Of a stretch of 64,000 nt of DNA, positions 8,788-17,514 are shown in pieces. The DNA comes from Stigonema ocellatum SAG 48.90 = DSM 106950 (GTDB lineage Bacteria > Cyanobacteriota > Cyanobacteriia > Cyanobacteriales > Nostocaceae): positions 1 to 64,000 of the forward strand of contig JADQBA010000040.1 of NCBI GenBank assembly GCA_016903675.1. The letters run 5' to 3'. Both the position numbers and the translations under genes were made by a program. The notes under the pieces are model-generated. The model was not told where the DNA came from. It did no database searches and saw only the letters and a program-made list of their open reading frames with translations. Within the stretch, counting starts at the first letter, position 1; every line of letters begins with the position of its first letter.

Positions 8788-9366
8788 TTAGCTCATTTCT
8801 TGAGCTTCAGTGGCTAAACTGCCTATGCTTGCACTCTTGAGAGAGGCGGGTATGGACTGGGGATTACCGGAGTATGGCTCTGCGAGGGTAGAGCGCAATT
8901 GCCGCATCAGGGTACCCATTTCTATAGCACTCATGGCATAGTCCCAACCATGATTACTTTTAATGCCAGCCCGTTCTAAAGCTTGCTGCATGGTGTCAGT
9001 TGTCAGAATGCCAAAAATCACCGGGACGCCAGTTTGAAAGGCAGCAGCGGCAATGCCCTTGGCTACCTCAGATGATACGTAATCAAAATGAGGTGTTTGG
9101 CCCCGGATGACAGCACCCAGACAAATGACTGCATCATAGCGATGGGAGAGTGCCAGTTGGCGAGCTACCACTGGAACTTCAAAACTGCCTGGTACATAAA
9201 TATAGTCCACTTGAGTGCCGTGGGGATTGGTATCGACGCCGTGGCGTTTCAAGCAATCTTGACACCCCTCTACTAGTTTGTTGGTGACCAGGTCATTGAA
9301 TCGACCAATAACCAGTGCAAACCGTAGAGGTTCTGTCTGAGTAAAAGTTCCCTCGAAAACTGCCAT
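8788..9366 (-). CDS. ribH: 6,7-dimethyl-8-ribityllumazine synthase
   Basis: 192 residues. It condenses 5-amino-6-ribitylamino-uracil with 3,4-dihydroxy-2-butanone 4-phosphate, the penultimate step of riboflavin synthesis, in large oligomeric shells. Signature segments are VIGRFNDLVTNKLVEG, the substrate loop VPGSFEVPVVA, CLGAVIRGQTPHFDYV and FGILTTDTMQQALERAG, followed by the NHGWDYA segment. The enzyme core ends near residue 158. A Ser/Pro-rich tail of about 30 residues extends beyond the usual length, as in other cyanobacterial RibH proteins. No FMN riboswitch is visible upstream. Confidence 0.95.
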   Translation of the reverse strand: MAVFEGTFTQTEPLRFALVIGRFNDLVTNKLVEGCQDCLKRHGVDTNPHGTQVDYIYVPGSFEVPVVARQLALSHRYDAVICLGAVIRGQTPHFDYVSSEVAKGIAAAAFQTGVPVIFGILTTDTMQQALERAGIKSNHGWDYAMSAIEMGTLMRQLRSTLAEPYSGNPQSIPASLKSASIGSLATEAQEMS

Positions 9367-9489
9367 GACCGCCTCAAAATCAACTATACGTGCTTAAATT
9401 TTAGATTTTGAACGGAGTAATGGACGCAGATGCACGCAGATAGTTATCTAAACATTATCCGCGTACATCCGCGCTGAGGCTGCGGTTGC

Positions 9490-9678
9490 TTAAGCTACGA
9501 AAAAGTTTAATCCACCGACTAAGAATACCAAGGCAATCCAAGTCCCGGAACCTACCCATAGGAGTTTTTGAGATTCATTCCAACTCTGAGGAGTAGCATA
9601 AGCCACAGGGACGGCAATCACCATGATAAAAGACAAAAGCACCAGAGCTAACAAAGCAACTTGGAATATGATAGTCAT
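9490..9678 (-). CDS. psbZ: Photosystem II reaction center protein Z
   Basis: 62 residues, the standard length. Two transmembrane helices (about 3-26 and 38-60) are separated by a short polar loop containing PQSWNESQKLLWVGSGTW, the usual PsbZ signature. It sits at the periphery of the photosystem II core and affects stability and interaction with antenna. A strong Shine-Dalgarno (GAGGAGA) lies just upstream of the ATG. It stands alone on the minus strand, upstream of and divergent from the large CCA-type gene. Confidence 0.95.
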   Translation of the reverse strand: MTIIFQVALLALVLLSFIMVIAVPVAYATPQSWNESQKLLWVGSGTWIALVFLVGGLNFFVA

Positions 9679-9724
9679 TTTCTCTTCTCCTCAAATAGCG
9701 CAATACTATAGATATAGAATACCG

Positions 9725-9866
9725 AAGAAGGGGTGTAAGGGTGTAGGGGTGTAAGGGTGTAGGGGGACAAATCAATTAAAAATTCGCTCATTCAAAATTT
9801 AAAATTCGCTCATTAGTTTTTTTACTCCCCCACTCCCCCACTCCTCCACTCCCCCACTCCCCTACA
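9725..9866. repeat. Two short G-rich/C-rich arrays
   Basis: GGGGTGTAA/GGGTGTAG units at about 9728-9766 and ACTCCCCC units at about 9825-9863 flank an AT-rich core between the divergent psbZ and CCA-type genes. They resemble the heptamer arrays at 6180 and 18240. Confidence 0.7.
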
Positions 9867-9873
9867 CAAAACT

Positions 9874-12624
9874 ATGGACTTAATTGTTTGCCACACAACA
9901 GCGGATTTTGATGCACTGGGAGCGGCTGTAGGACTGGCGTGCTTGCTTCCGGGAAGCAAGATTGTGCTGTCTGGCGGTTCTCACCGACCTGTGAGAGATT
10001 TTTTGGCGTTATATCGGGATGAGTATCCGCTCATTGAACGTCGTTCTGTGGATCCTCAAAAAATTCGTTCCTTGACGGTGGTGGATACGCAACAGCGCGA
10101 TCGCCTCGGGAAAGCTGCCGAGTGGTTAGATCTTCCCCATTTAAAGGAAATTATAGTTTACGATCATCACTTGGAACAACAGGGAGATATTCCTGCTACG
10201 CAATGGTATATTTCCCCAGTGGGAGCAACCACTACTTTAATAGTGGAGCAGTTGCAACAACAGAATATTTCCCTGACTCCAGCAGAAGCAACTGTGATGG
10301 CTTTGGGTATCCACGTTGATACTGGCTCCCTCACCTATGATAGCGCCACACCACGGGATGCCCTAGCTTTGGCGAGTTTGATGCAACAAGGGGTAAGCTT
10401 GTCAGTTCTGAACGCCTACCTTGAACCTGGTTTATCTCCCCAATTACAGCAGCTATTAACTGAGGCGTTGCAAAAGATGCAATCTAAACAGGTACATGGA
10501 TGTACCATTGCTTGGGTTCATCTGAAAACAGATAGTTTTGTGCCTGGGTTATCGAACCTTGCGTCGCGGTTAGTGGAGTTAACCGAAATTGATGCTTTAC
10601 TGCTGGTCAATGAAAATCCTCTGGGGAATGGTGATAAATCACGCTTAACCGTCATTGGGCGATCGCAAATTAAGGGTATCAATCTCAACCAATTATTCCA
10701 ACCACTCGGCGGGGGTGGTCACTCCCAAGCTGCATCCATGAGCCTACGAGGAGTAGACCCCGAGACAATATTACAACAACTTCTGGATGGGGTAAAAGCT
10801 GCCATACCCCATCCTCCCACCGCTCTTGACTTGATGTCCTCCCCAGTCAGATCCATCCGACCAGAAACCACAATTGCCGAAGCGCAACGCATTTTGTTGC
10901 GTTACGGACACTCTGGTTTATCTGTAGTCGATGCCCAAGGGCAATTGGTAGGTATTATTTCCCGACGGGATCTGGATATTGCTCTGCACCACGGATTTAG
11001 TCATGCACCCGTTAAGGGCTACATGACAACCAATATGAAGACAATCACCCCAGATACAACACTGCCAGAAATCGAGTCGCTGATGGTAACCAATGATATT
11101 GGACGCCTGCCAGTTTTAGAAAATGAGCAGTTGGTAGGAATTGTCACCCGTGCCGATATTTTGCGGGAATTGCATCAAGCCAGAGATGGGGAAAGGAGGG
11201 GAGTTGGAGAGGTAAGAAATGTTAACCTCTCTCAATTGCAGGATAGACTTGCTCCTCAATTGTGGCATTTTCTTATGCTAGCTTCACTTGAGGCAGAAAA
11301 ACGAGGTTGGCACCTCTATCTTGTTGGAGGAGCAGTGCGCGATTTGCTACTTGCTAAAGAAGCAGCAGGTAGCTTGATGATTAAAGATATTGACCTAGTG
11401 GTGGATGGCTTTCATAAAGCGGCGGATGTGGGTGCTGGTGTGGAATTGGCAAAAGCACTCCAGCAACTTTATCCAGCAGCACGCTTAGAAATTCACGGTG
11501 CTTTTCAAACTGCGGCTTTGCTCTGGCACAAAGACCCAGAATTAGAATCTTTATGGGTTGATATTGCCACTGCTAGGACAGAATTCTATCCCTATCCTGC
11601 GGCGAATCCTGAAGTTGAGGCTAGTTCTATTCGTCAAGACCTGTACCGTCGCGATTTTACCATCAATGCTATGGCACTGCGGCTTACGCCTAAGAGTGCA
11701 GGTGTAAAAGCTGAGCATGGTGGCTCTTTACTCGATTTCTTTGGTGGGTTACTAGATTTACAGGCAAAGTTAATTCGGGTTTTGCACGCCAACAGTTTTA
11801 TAGAAGACCCCACCCGTATTTATCGCGGCGTGCGCTTTGCCGTGCGACTGGGATTTCAGTTGGAAGCCCAAACAGAAGGCTATATTCGCTATGCTATCAA
11901 CAGCGGTGTTTACGATCGCACTGCCAGAGAGAATACCAGAACACCTGCTCTACAAACTCGACTGAAAGCAGAATTGAAACACATTCTGGAAGCTCCCTAT
12001 TGGAAAGGAGCTTTGGAGTTACTTGGAGATTTAGGGGCGTTGCAGTGTATCCATCCCCGACTCCAGCTAGATGAGGAACTCCTGCGGCAAATACGCCTGT
12101 TGAACCGCTGTTTGCGGCGATTTGACCCTCAGCATTCTCTCATCCACTGGCAAATGCGCTTAGAAACTTTAATCGCCCACTTAGCACCAGAATACCGGGG
12201 GAAGGTGGCTGGAAATCTACAATTACCTGAAGATAGCATTACTAGGTTAAATATCTTAGCACAAGCGCAAGCTGAAGTCAAGAGCTTCACTGCCTCTTTG
12301 CTTGCCCAGAGGGGAGGAGAAGAGATTCGTCCCAGTCAGGTGGTGCAGTTGCTGCAACGTTACGACTTGCCAATGGTGATTTTAATTGCTGTACAAAGTC
12401 CGCGAGTGGTCAGGCGTAAGATTTGGCAATATTTAACTGTTTGGTCAACAGTTCAGCCTATCCTCAATGGTAATGACTTGAGGAAACTGGGGTATAGACC
12501 AGGACCTCAGTATCGGCAGATGTTGGATGATTTACGGGCTGCGACCTTGGATGGAGTGATTGGCAGCAGGGCTGAGGCGGAGGAGTTTTTGGCCAAAAAT
12601 TATAATGATAGGATTGGAGGCTAA
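9874..12624 (+). CDS. DHH-CBS-CBS-tRNA nucleotidyltransferase fusion
   Basis: 916 residues in three parts. The first (about 1-300) is a DHH/DHHA1 phosphoesterase with TADFDALGAA, VVDTQQRDR, YDHH, HVDTGSLTYD and GGGGHSQAAS. Two CBS domains span about 316-430. A class II nucleotidyltransferase/poly(A)-polymerase head follows from about 470, with LVGGAVRDLLL, the catalytic DIDLVVDG and RRDFTINAMAL, then the RNA-binding HANSFIEDPTRIYRGVRF. The C-terminal part should add CCA (or just A) to tRNA 3' ends; the adjacent tRNA-Gly lacks an encoded CCA. The DHH part is probably a nanoRNase/3'-5' exonuclease-type activity, and the CBS pair an adenylate sensor. The fusion is known in cyanobacteria. Its precise specificity (CCA, A or CC) cannot be told here. 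Confidence 0.93.
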   Translation: MDLIVCHTTADFDALGAAVGLACLLPGSKIVLSGGSHRPVRDFLALYRDEYPLIERRSVDPQKIRSLTVVDTQQRDRLGKAAEWLDLPHLKEIIVYDHHLEQQGDIPATQWYISPVGATTTLIVEQLQQQNISLTPAEATVMALGIHVDTGSLTYDSATPRDALALASLMQQGVSLSVLNAYLEPGLSPQLQQLLTEALQKMQSKQVHGCTIAWVHLKTDSFVPGLSNLASRLVELTEIDALLLVNENPLGNGDKSRLTVIGRSQIKGINLNQLFQPLGGGGHSQAASMSLRGVDPETILQQLLDGVKAAIPHPPTALDLMSSPVRSIRPETTIAEAQRILLRYGHSGLSVVDAQGQLVGIISRRDLDIALHHGFSHAPVKGYMTTNMKTITPDTTLPEIESLMVTNDIGRLPVLENEQLVGIVTRADILRELHQARDGERRGVGEVRNVNLSQLQDRLAPQLWHFLMLASLEAEKRGWHLYLVGGAVRDLLLAKEAAGSLMIKDIDLVVDGFHKAADVGAGVELAKALQQLYPAARLEIHGAFQTAALLWHKDPELESLWVDIATARTEFYPYPAANPEVEASSIRQDLYRRDFTINAMALRLTPKSAGVKAEHGGSLLDFFGGLLDLQAKLIRVLHANSFIEDPTRIYRGVRFAVRLGFQLEAQTEGYIRYAINSGVYDRTARENTRTPALQTRLKAELKHILEAPYWKGALELLGDLGALQCIHPRLQLDEELLRQIRLLNRCLRRFDPQHSLIHWQMRLETLIAHLAPEYRGKVAGNLQLPEDSITRLNILAQAQAEVKSFTASLLAQRGGEEIRPSQVVQLLQRYDLPMVILIAVQSPRVVRRKIWQYLTVWSTVQPILNGNDLRKLGYRPGPQYRQMLDDLRAATLDGVIGSRAEAEEFLAKNYNDRIGG

Positions 12625-12627
12625 AGT

Positions 12628-12897
12628 ATGAAAGCAATAAAAAACACCACGGCGAATTATGCTTTAAGACTACCACGTTCTCTTAAAGCAGAGGTTGAAC
12701 GTTTAGCAGCGCAAGATGGTATTAGTGTGAATCAATTCATCACAACGGCAGTTGCAGAAAAAATTGCCGCTATGAAAACATCTGATTTTTTCCTTGAGCG
12801 TCAGAAAAAAGCTGATTTTACTGTTTTTCATCAGGTCTTAAACCGTTCAGGTGGTGAAGCACCACAACCAGGAGATGAATATCATCCTGAGTCTTAA
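12628..12897 (+). CDS. HicB/Arc-type ribbon-helix-helix antitoxin-like protein
   Basis: 89 residues. The central YALRLPRSLKAEVERLAAQ followed by GISVNQFITTAVAEKI is a ribbon-helix-helix DNA-binding fold of the kind found in HicB-family antitoxins. It starts 3 nt after the stop of the nucleotidyltransferase fusion, with a strong GGAGG (12616-12620) inside that gene's 3' end, so the two are translationally coupled. No toxin gene follows. It may be a solitary regulator rather than an antitoxin. Confidence 0.8.
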   Translation: MKAIKNTTANYALRLPRSLKAEVERLAAQDGISVNQFITTAVAEKIAAMKTSDFFLERQKKADFTVFHQVLNRSGGEAPQPGDEYHPES

Positions 12898-13018
12898 AAT
12901 ATGCAGTTGGGGTCAGTTGGAAAGACCCAGAATTAGTCATTTGAAAACAACGACTGCACTGTTAATATTTTGCCATATGTTAGGAATTCTAAATCATTCA
13001 TGAAAAATCTTAAGTAGT

Positions 13019-13043
13019 GTAGGGTGGGCAGTGCCCACCCTAC
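13019..13043. terminator. Possible bidirectional terminator or palindromic repeat
   Basis: Perfect 12-bp-arm hairpin (GTAGGGTGGGCA and its complement) between two convergent genes. It lacks a good U-tract. Relatives at 22921-22941 and 51811-51832 are not placed like terminators, so it may simply be a dispersed palindrome. Confidence 0.35.
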
Positions 13044-13080
13044 CTATATTTCAAAAATCTGCGGAGGATTGCTATAGCAT

Positions 13081-13989
13081 CTAATTGTTTGGGAAGTAGT
13101 TCAAGAAATCGTTGCCGTTAATGACGGTTGTGTAATGCTTGTAGGAGCCGCGATCGCTCTTTTCTCGTGGGTCATTATCAACAAGTGGCATGAACTCTTG
13201 ATAGTGTTCATCTTGTGATGCGCCAACCAAACATCCTGCAGACCATCTGGACACATCTTCTCCAGAAGAGTAATCCCCGTGAGTTGTATGCTGGTCAATT
13301 GAAAAATCATCACCAATGTCTGGCACTCTGTTTTCACCGCGATACACCGTGATTTTATCGCTTTGGATTAAAGCATGTTGATCCTTATGATCGCCTACAC
13401 TCCATGCTTGAAATTGCCAAGCTTTGATATCAGCACACCCCTTAGGATTCATTGGGTTTTCCCAATAGTATTCCCCAGGATCAACGGTCGCTAGCCAGTT
13501 GCCAGCAAAAGAGGGGATACCATTTTTGATTACTAAAACAGTACGGCGATCGTTCCACACAAATGAGGCGTTGCCATCCCAGTTACCTTGCTTGTTAAGA
13601 CCTCTAAAATAAACAATATTGATTTCTCCAATATTACCCTTATCGGTGAAATAAAAATTGTGCAGACTGAGCCACATCAGGGCACGGCTTGCCCAATCAC
13701 CGTTAAGCTTATATCCACGCAATACACTTGATGGATCAGTATTAATTAGTTCGGATGCCGTAATTTTGCCACATCCTGCTTCGTGAATGCCACGCAATGT
13801 TTTAAATCGTGATAGCGCTCCTGATGACTTATCTCCCCACAGACCATCGGCTGAGCCATTGGGTAACAACCAAAAACTAGATAATTGGCTCTGTAATTGT
13901 GCGGCAAATTTTTTGGAACGGCTGATTTGCTCATCATCAGCAAAAGTTAATTCGCCTTTTGCAACTTTATACAGTAATTCGTTTGACAT
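13081..13989 (-). CDS. Peptidoglycan-binding and L,D-transpeptidase-like protein
   Basis: 302 residues. The N-terminal part (about 25-75) contains DGLWGDKSSGALSRFKTLRG, the DGxWGxxTxxAL pattern of a PG_binding_1 domain. The C-terminal part has a beta-rich stretch with H234, H237 and a WSAGCLVG motif (Cys253), reminiscent of the His...S-x-GC active site of L,D-transpeptidases/YkuD-like domains, though the classical SHGC(I/V)R is not exact. No signal peptide is visible, which is odd for a wall enzyme; release might need lysis or a specialised route. It could be a phage-type wall enzyme. No neighbours support a pathway. Confidence 0.6.
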   Translation of the reverse strand: MSNELLYKVAKGELTFADDEQISRSKKFAAQLQSQLSSFWLLPNGSADGLWGDKSSGALSRFKTLRGIHEAGCGKITASELINTDPSSVLRGYKLNGDWASRALMWLSLHNFYFTDKGNIGEINIVYFRGLNKQGNWDGNASFVWNDRRTVLVIKNGIPSFAGNWLATVDPGEYYWENPMNPKGCADIKAWQFQAWSVGDHKDQHALIQSDKITVYRGENRVPDIGDDFSIDQHTTHGDYSSGEDVSRWSAGCLVGASQDEHYQEFMPLVDNDPREKSDRGSYKHYTTVINGNDFLNYFPNN

Positions 13990-14284
13990 ATTAAAGCCCC
14001 CTGAGATATTTTTCAGATTTTGTACGCGATTACGTCATCTATCTGATAAATATTTAGTGGACAGAGTATTTAACTTATGCAGTGCAAAACTGTAGGAAAA
14101 AATGAAAAACCTGTTGATGAGCTAAGTTTTATGTAGCCGCCTGAGCGGAAAGGTAGAACGTCCATTTCGCACAGTCAAGGAAATGCATCCCACAGAGGAG
14201 AGAGAATACCAGGACACCTGCTCTGCAACTGACGCGATCTCTCGGACTAAAATTTAAATACCAGCGTTTGTCGGAGTAATTCCT

Positions 14285-14515
14285 ATGTCCCTGCAAGAGC
14301 TTAAAGAGCAAGCCCGTCAACTGCTTACGAACGAGCGCCTTGAACTGGTTCGTGCGATCATCGAATCTTTACAAGATGCCCCAAGCCAACAACCTGAACG
14401 ATCGCGCATGATCAAACAGATGAAAGGTTTGTTGAAGACCGATGAGCCAGCGCCGACCGATGAACAGGTGGAGTCAATGCTAGAAGAACGTCGGGTGGAG
14501 AAGTATCTTTCGTGA
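14285..14515 (+). CDS. Addiction-module antitoxin-like protein
   Basis: 76 residues, highly charged and helical (LKEQARQLLTNERLELVRAI), ending in an Arg/Glu-rich tail. It resembles the short antitoxins encoded upstream of PIN toxins in cyanobacteria. The stop codon overlaps the GTG start of a truncated PIN frame, the standard antitoxin-toxin arrangement. With the toxin broken it is now an orphan. Confidence 0.65.
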   Translation: MSLQELKEQARQLLTNERLELVRAIIESLQDAPSQQPERSRMIKQMKGLLKTDEPAPTDEQVESMLEERRVEKYLS

Positions 14516-14610
14516 GGGTTTTGATTGATACCAACATCGTTTTAGATTACTTACTAGACCGAGAGCCATTTCTGCAAGATGCCACAACAAAACACCTTAT
14601 GTCAGAGTAG
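14512..14610 (+). pseudogene. Truncated PIN-domain toxin (VapC type)
   Basis: A GTG start overlaps the antitoxin stop. The 32-residue product begins MRVLIDTNIVLDYLLDREPF, the canonical PIN N-terminus with its first acidic residue (Asp6), then hits a stop where about 100 more residues are expected. The remaining three acidic residues are missing, so there is no nuclease. Sequence just after the stop, on the minus strand, reads IYVNDPRDLV in a short open frame that I cannot identify, suggesting foreign DNA joined at the break. Confidence 0.75.
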
Positions 14611-15341
14611 ATACAAGAGAAATTGCTACTCCTTGCTTAACTAGATCGCGAGGATCATTGACATAAATCAGGATAATGGTTTTTATCAAAAATATTGTTA
14701 CAAAAGATGGGGTGTCGGGTGTCGTCCATGGAAGAATCCTACATTCGTGGGTTTAGAGCTTACCGTGAAAAAAATATGTGTTCCCTTGTAGAGTGCAACA
14801 AGAAACACTGCGTCAAAGTTTCAATCCCACGTCACCTATAGGTGGGTCCCTACACCCTACACCCGAAACCTGCAACCCTTTGAAATATAGCAATCCGTGG
14901 AGGAAATCCAACCTCAAACCTGTGGGAGCCGCATTCCCACAGGGAGTAGGGTGTTCGTAAATCTAATAGGATTGTTGTATAATAGTTATTCTTGGCAAGA
15001 ATATAAGCAAGCCCTGTGATTAACTTTCCTCACCTTCTTATTTGCAAGCACTTTCGTCCTTGCTTATAGTTTGTGCTTGATTGTGAATTTTTGTATAAAA
15101 ATACATAAATCATATAAGTATTTATGATCTGCTATTTTGATTTTTACTTATCCCCGTCACTCATCAGGATAGAACCCAGCCCACGATTTGGTGTGGTAAT
15201 TGGTAACCCATGCAACAAAAATATTGCCAAAAATATGCTAACGCCAAATTTCTCAGACCAGAGCAATCCAGTACTTCAGCAGAAGCACCAAAGCAGAGAG
15301 GCAAGTTATAATCTTGTTGCGGATGAGCGTAACAAAAATTT
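14611..15341. other. Gene-free stretch after the broken toxin
   Basis: No convincing coding frame. A frame at 15124-15345 overlaps the next start and has no recognisable features. It probably holds the promoter of the downstream DUF gene in its AT-rich final third (TATAAGTATTTATG near 15113). Confidence 0.45.
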
Positions 15342-15671
15342 ATGAGTAACCCCCTTTTGCAAGCATTTTTCGTCGGTAGAGCGGTAGGTGACGTCCTAAC
15401 TGAGAAGTTGGAATTCGCCTTGACTGATGCTCTGAGCGAACTTGGCAAGTTTGATGCCGAAGCTAGAGAGCAGGTACGTCAGTTTACAGAAGAAGTGCTG
15501 GAGCGAGCAAATCGAGCAGCTTCTGCTGCTGGCGCTCATTACACCTCAACAGGATCTGGGCAACCAGGTGGAGATCCAGTTGATGTGCAAGCAACAATTG
15601 ATGAACTGCGGGCAGAAATCGCCACTTTACGAACAGAATTGCAACGTTATCGTAGTAATTCTGCTGGTTAA
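15342..15671 (+). CDS. Conserved cyanobacterial hypothetical protein upstream of ABC1 kinase
   Basis: 109 residues, with a short hydrophobic N-terminus (LLQAFFVGRAVGDVL), a charged helical middle (about 25-65) and a C-terminal coiled coil (IDELRAEIATLRTELQRY). It resembles a cyanobacteria-only family of unknown function often found in this position. No catalytic motif is seen. It is 90 nt upstream of the ABC1 kinase on the same strand, and the gap holds only short AGCAATT repeats, so a shared transcript is possible. Confidence 0.7.
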   Translation: MSNPLLQAFFVGRAVGDVLTEKLEFALTDALSELGKFDAEAREQVRQFTEEVLERANRAASAAGAHYTSTGSGQPGGDPVDVQATIDELRAEIATLRTELQRYRSNSAG

Positions 15672-15761
15672 TTGCTAATGGCTAATAGCTAATGGCAATC
15701 ATAGCAATTAGCAATTAGCAATTAGCAGTTAGCAATTAACAATCCAAATAGGCATAAAGAA

Positions 15762-17498
15762 GTGTCTTTTCTCCCTACTGACTCGGTAAAAAACCAGCGG
15801 TACGCAAAACATATGGAAAAGGGTTATACAAACAAGGCATACCGTTGGAATCGGGAAAACTACTCTCGTAGACGGCGCTTTTTGGACATTTGGTCTTTTG
15901 TGTTGACTGTAATGTTCAAGCTTTGGCTTTACAAGAAATCATGGAGTTATTCAGGTGGAGTTACCGAAGCTAAGAAAGGTTTAAGACGTAAGGCTCAAGC
16001 GGTTTGGATTCGCAATACCCTGCTAGAATTGGGACCTACCTTTATCAAAATCGGGCAACTGTTCTCTACCCGTGCTGATTTATTCCCTAGCGAATACGTA
16101 GAAGAACTGGCAAAGCTGCAAGACAGGGTACCAGCATTTAGCTATGAACAGGTAGAAGCGATTGTTGAGGCAGAACTAGGCAAGAAAATTCCCGAACTCT
16201 TCGAGAGTTTTGAACCCATTCCTTTAGCTGCTGCTAGTTTAGGGCAAGTGCACAAAGCTATACTGCATTCAGGGGAAGCAGTTGTTGTCAAAGTGCAACG
16301 TCCTGGACTAAAGAAGCTCTTTGAAATTGATTTACAAATTCTTAAGGGTATTACTCGCTACTTTCAAAACCATCCTGACTGGGGACGAGGACGAGACTGG
16401 ATGGGCATCTATGAGGAGTGCTGTCGAATTCTTTGGGAAGAAATTGATTATCTCAATGAAGGTCGAAACGCCGATACCTTTCGCCGCAATTTTCGTGGCT
16501 ACGATTGGGTGAAAGTGCCTCGTGTCTATTGGCGCTACACCGCATCGCGAGCACTGACGCTTGAGTATGCCCCTGGTATTAAAATTAGTCAGTATGAAGC
16601 TCTGGAGGCAGCAGGTTTGGATCGGAAAGTCCTTGCTCGTCAGGGCGCTGAAGCTTACCTGCATCAACTGCTAGATAATGGCTTTTTCCACGCTGATCCC
16701 CACCCTGGCAATATTGCTGTGAGTCCGGATGGTGCTTTGATATTTTACGATTTTGGGATGATGGGGCGCATTAAGTCCAACATCCGTGAAGGACTGATGG
16801 AGACGCTGTTTGGCATTGCTTCAAAAAATGGCGATCGCGTTGTTCAGTCTCTGATCAATTTGGGGGCGATCGCCCCAGTAGACGATATTGGACCAGTACG
16901 GCGTTCTGTCCAGTACATGCTGGATCATTTCATGGATCAGCCGTTTGAAAACCAATCGGTAGCCGCCATTAGTGACGATCTGTACGAAATAGCTTATAAT
17001 CAGCCATTTAGATTTCCAGCTACCTTCACTTTCGTCATGCGAGCCTTCTCGACTTTGGAGGGAGTAGGTAAGGGGTTAGATCCAGAATTTAACTTTATGG
17101 AAGTTGCCAAACCATACGCAATGCAGCTTATGAGCAATATGAATGGTTCTGAGGGCAATAGCTTTATTAATGAATTAAGTCGCCAAGCAGTTCAAGTAAG
17201 TAGTACAGCACTTGGTTTACCGCGTAGGTTGGAAGATACACTAGAAAAGCTAGAGCGGGGAGATGTGCGCGTGCGGGTTCGATCTATAGAAACAGAGCGC
17301 CTGCTGCGACGACAGAGCAGTATTCAGCTAGGTATAACTTACGCTGTGATCGTCAGTGGTTTTACACTTTCAGCAACGATTTTATTGGTTAAAGATTATA
17401 CATGGTTGGCTCTGCTCGCTGTTTTAATAGCAATACTAGTATCTGGACTACTGATTCGACTGCTTTTGCGCCTCGACCGCTATGACCGTATGTCTTAA
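15762..17498 (+). CDS. ABC1/AarF/UbiB family atypical kinase
   Basis: 578 residues from a GTG start; the ATG at 15813 (residue 18, beginning MEKGYTNKAYRW) fits relatives better. The protein kinase-like fold has the family-specific N-terminal signature (ELGPTFIKIGQLFSTRADL), the Ala-rich nucleotide loop AAASLGQVHKA in place of a Gly-rich loop, the ATP-binding Lys in VVVKVQRPG, the catalytic loop FHADPHPGNI and the metal-binding DFG in FYDFGMMG. Two C-terminal transmembrane helices (about 525-570) anchor it. Family members support quinone or prenyl-lipid metabolism. It overlaps the PP2C frame if the longer PP2C start is used. Confidence 0.93.
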   Translation: MSFLPTDSVKNQRYAKHMEKGYTNKAYRWNRENYSRRRRFLDIWSFVLTVMFKLWLYKKSWSYSGGVTEAKKGLRRKAQAVWIRNTLLELGPTFIKIGQLFSTRADLFPSEYVEELAKLQDRVPAFSYEQVEAIVEAELGKKIPELFESFEPIPLAAASLGQVHKAILHSGEAVVVKVQRPGLKKLFEIDLQILKGITRYFQNHPDWGRGRDWMGIYEECCRILWEEIDYLNEGRNADTFRRNFRGYDWVKVPRVYWRYTASRALTLEYAPGIKISQYEALEAAGLDRKVLARQGAEAYLHQLLDNGFFHADPHPGNIAVSPDGALIFYDFGMMGRIKSNIREGLMETLFGIASKNGDRVVQSLINLGAIAPVDDIGPVRRSVQYMLDHFMDQPFENQSVAAISDDLYEIAYNQPFRFPATFTFVMRAFSTLEGVGKGLDPEFNFMEVAKPYAMQLMSNMNGSEGNSFINELSRQAVQVSSTALGLPRRLEDTLEKLERGDVRVRVRSIETERLLRRQSSIQLGITYAVIVSGFTLSATILLVKDYTWLALLAVLIAILVSGLLIRLLLRLDRYDRMS

Positions 17499-17514
17499 TT
17501 TTTTTAGCAAGTAT

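Noticed and set aside
14815..14850. GTTTCAATCCC-like motif resembling a CRISPR repeat
   Set aside because: It occurs once, with no spacer-repeat series; probably chance.
15124..15345. 73-codon plus-strand frame
   Set aside because: Overlaps the start of a better-supported gene and has no recognisable motif.
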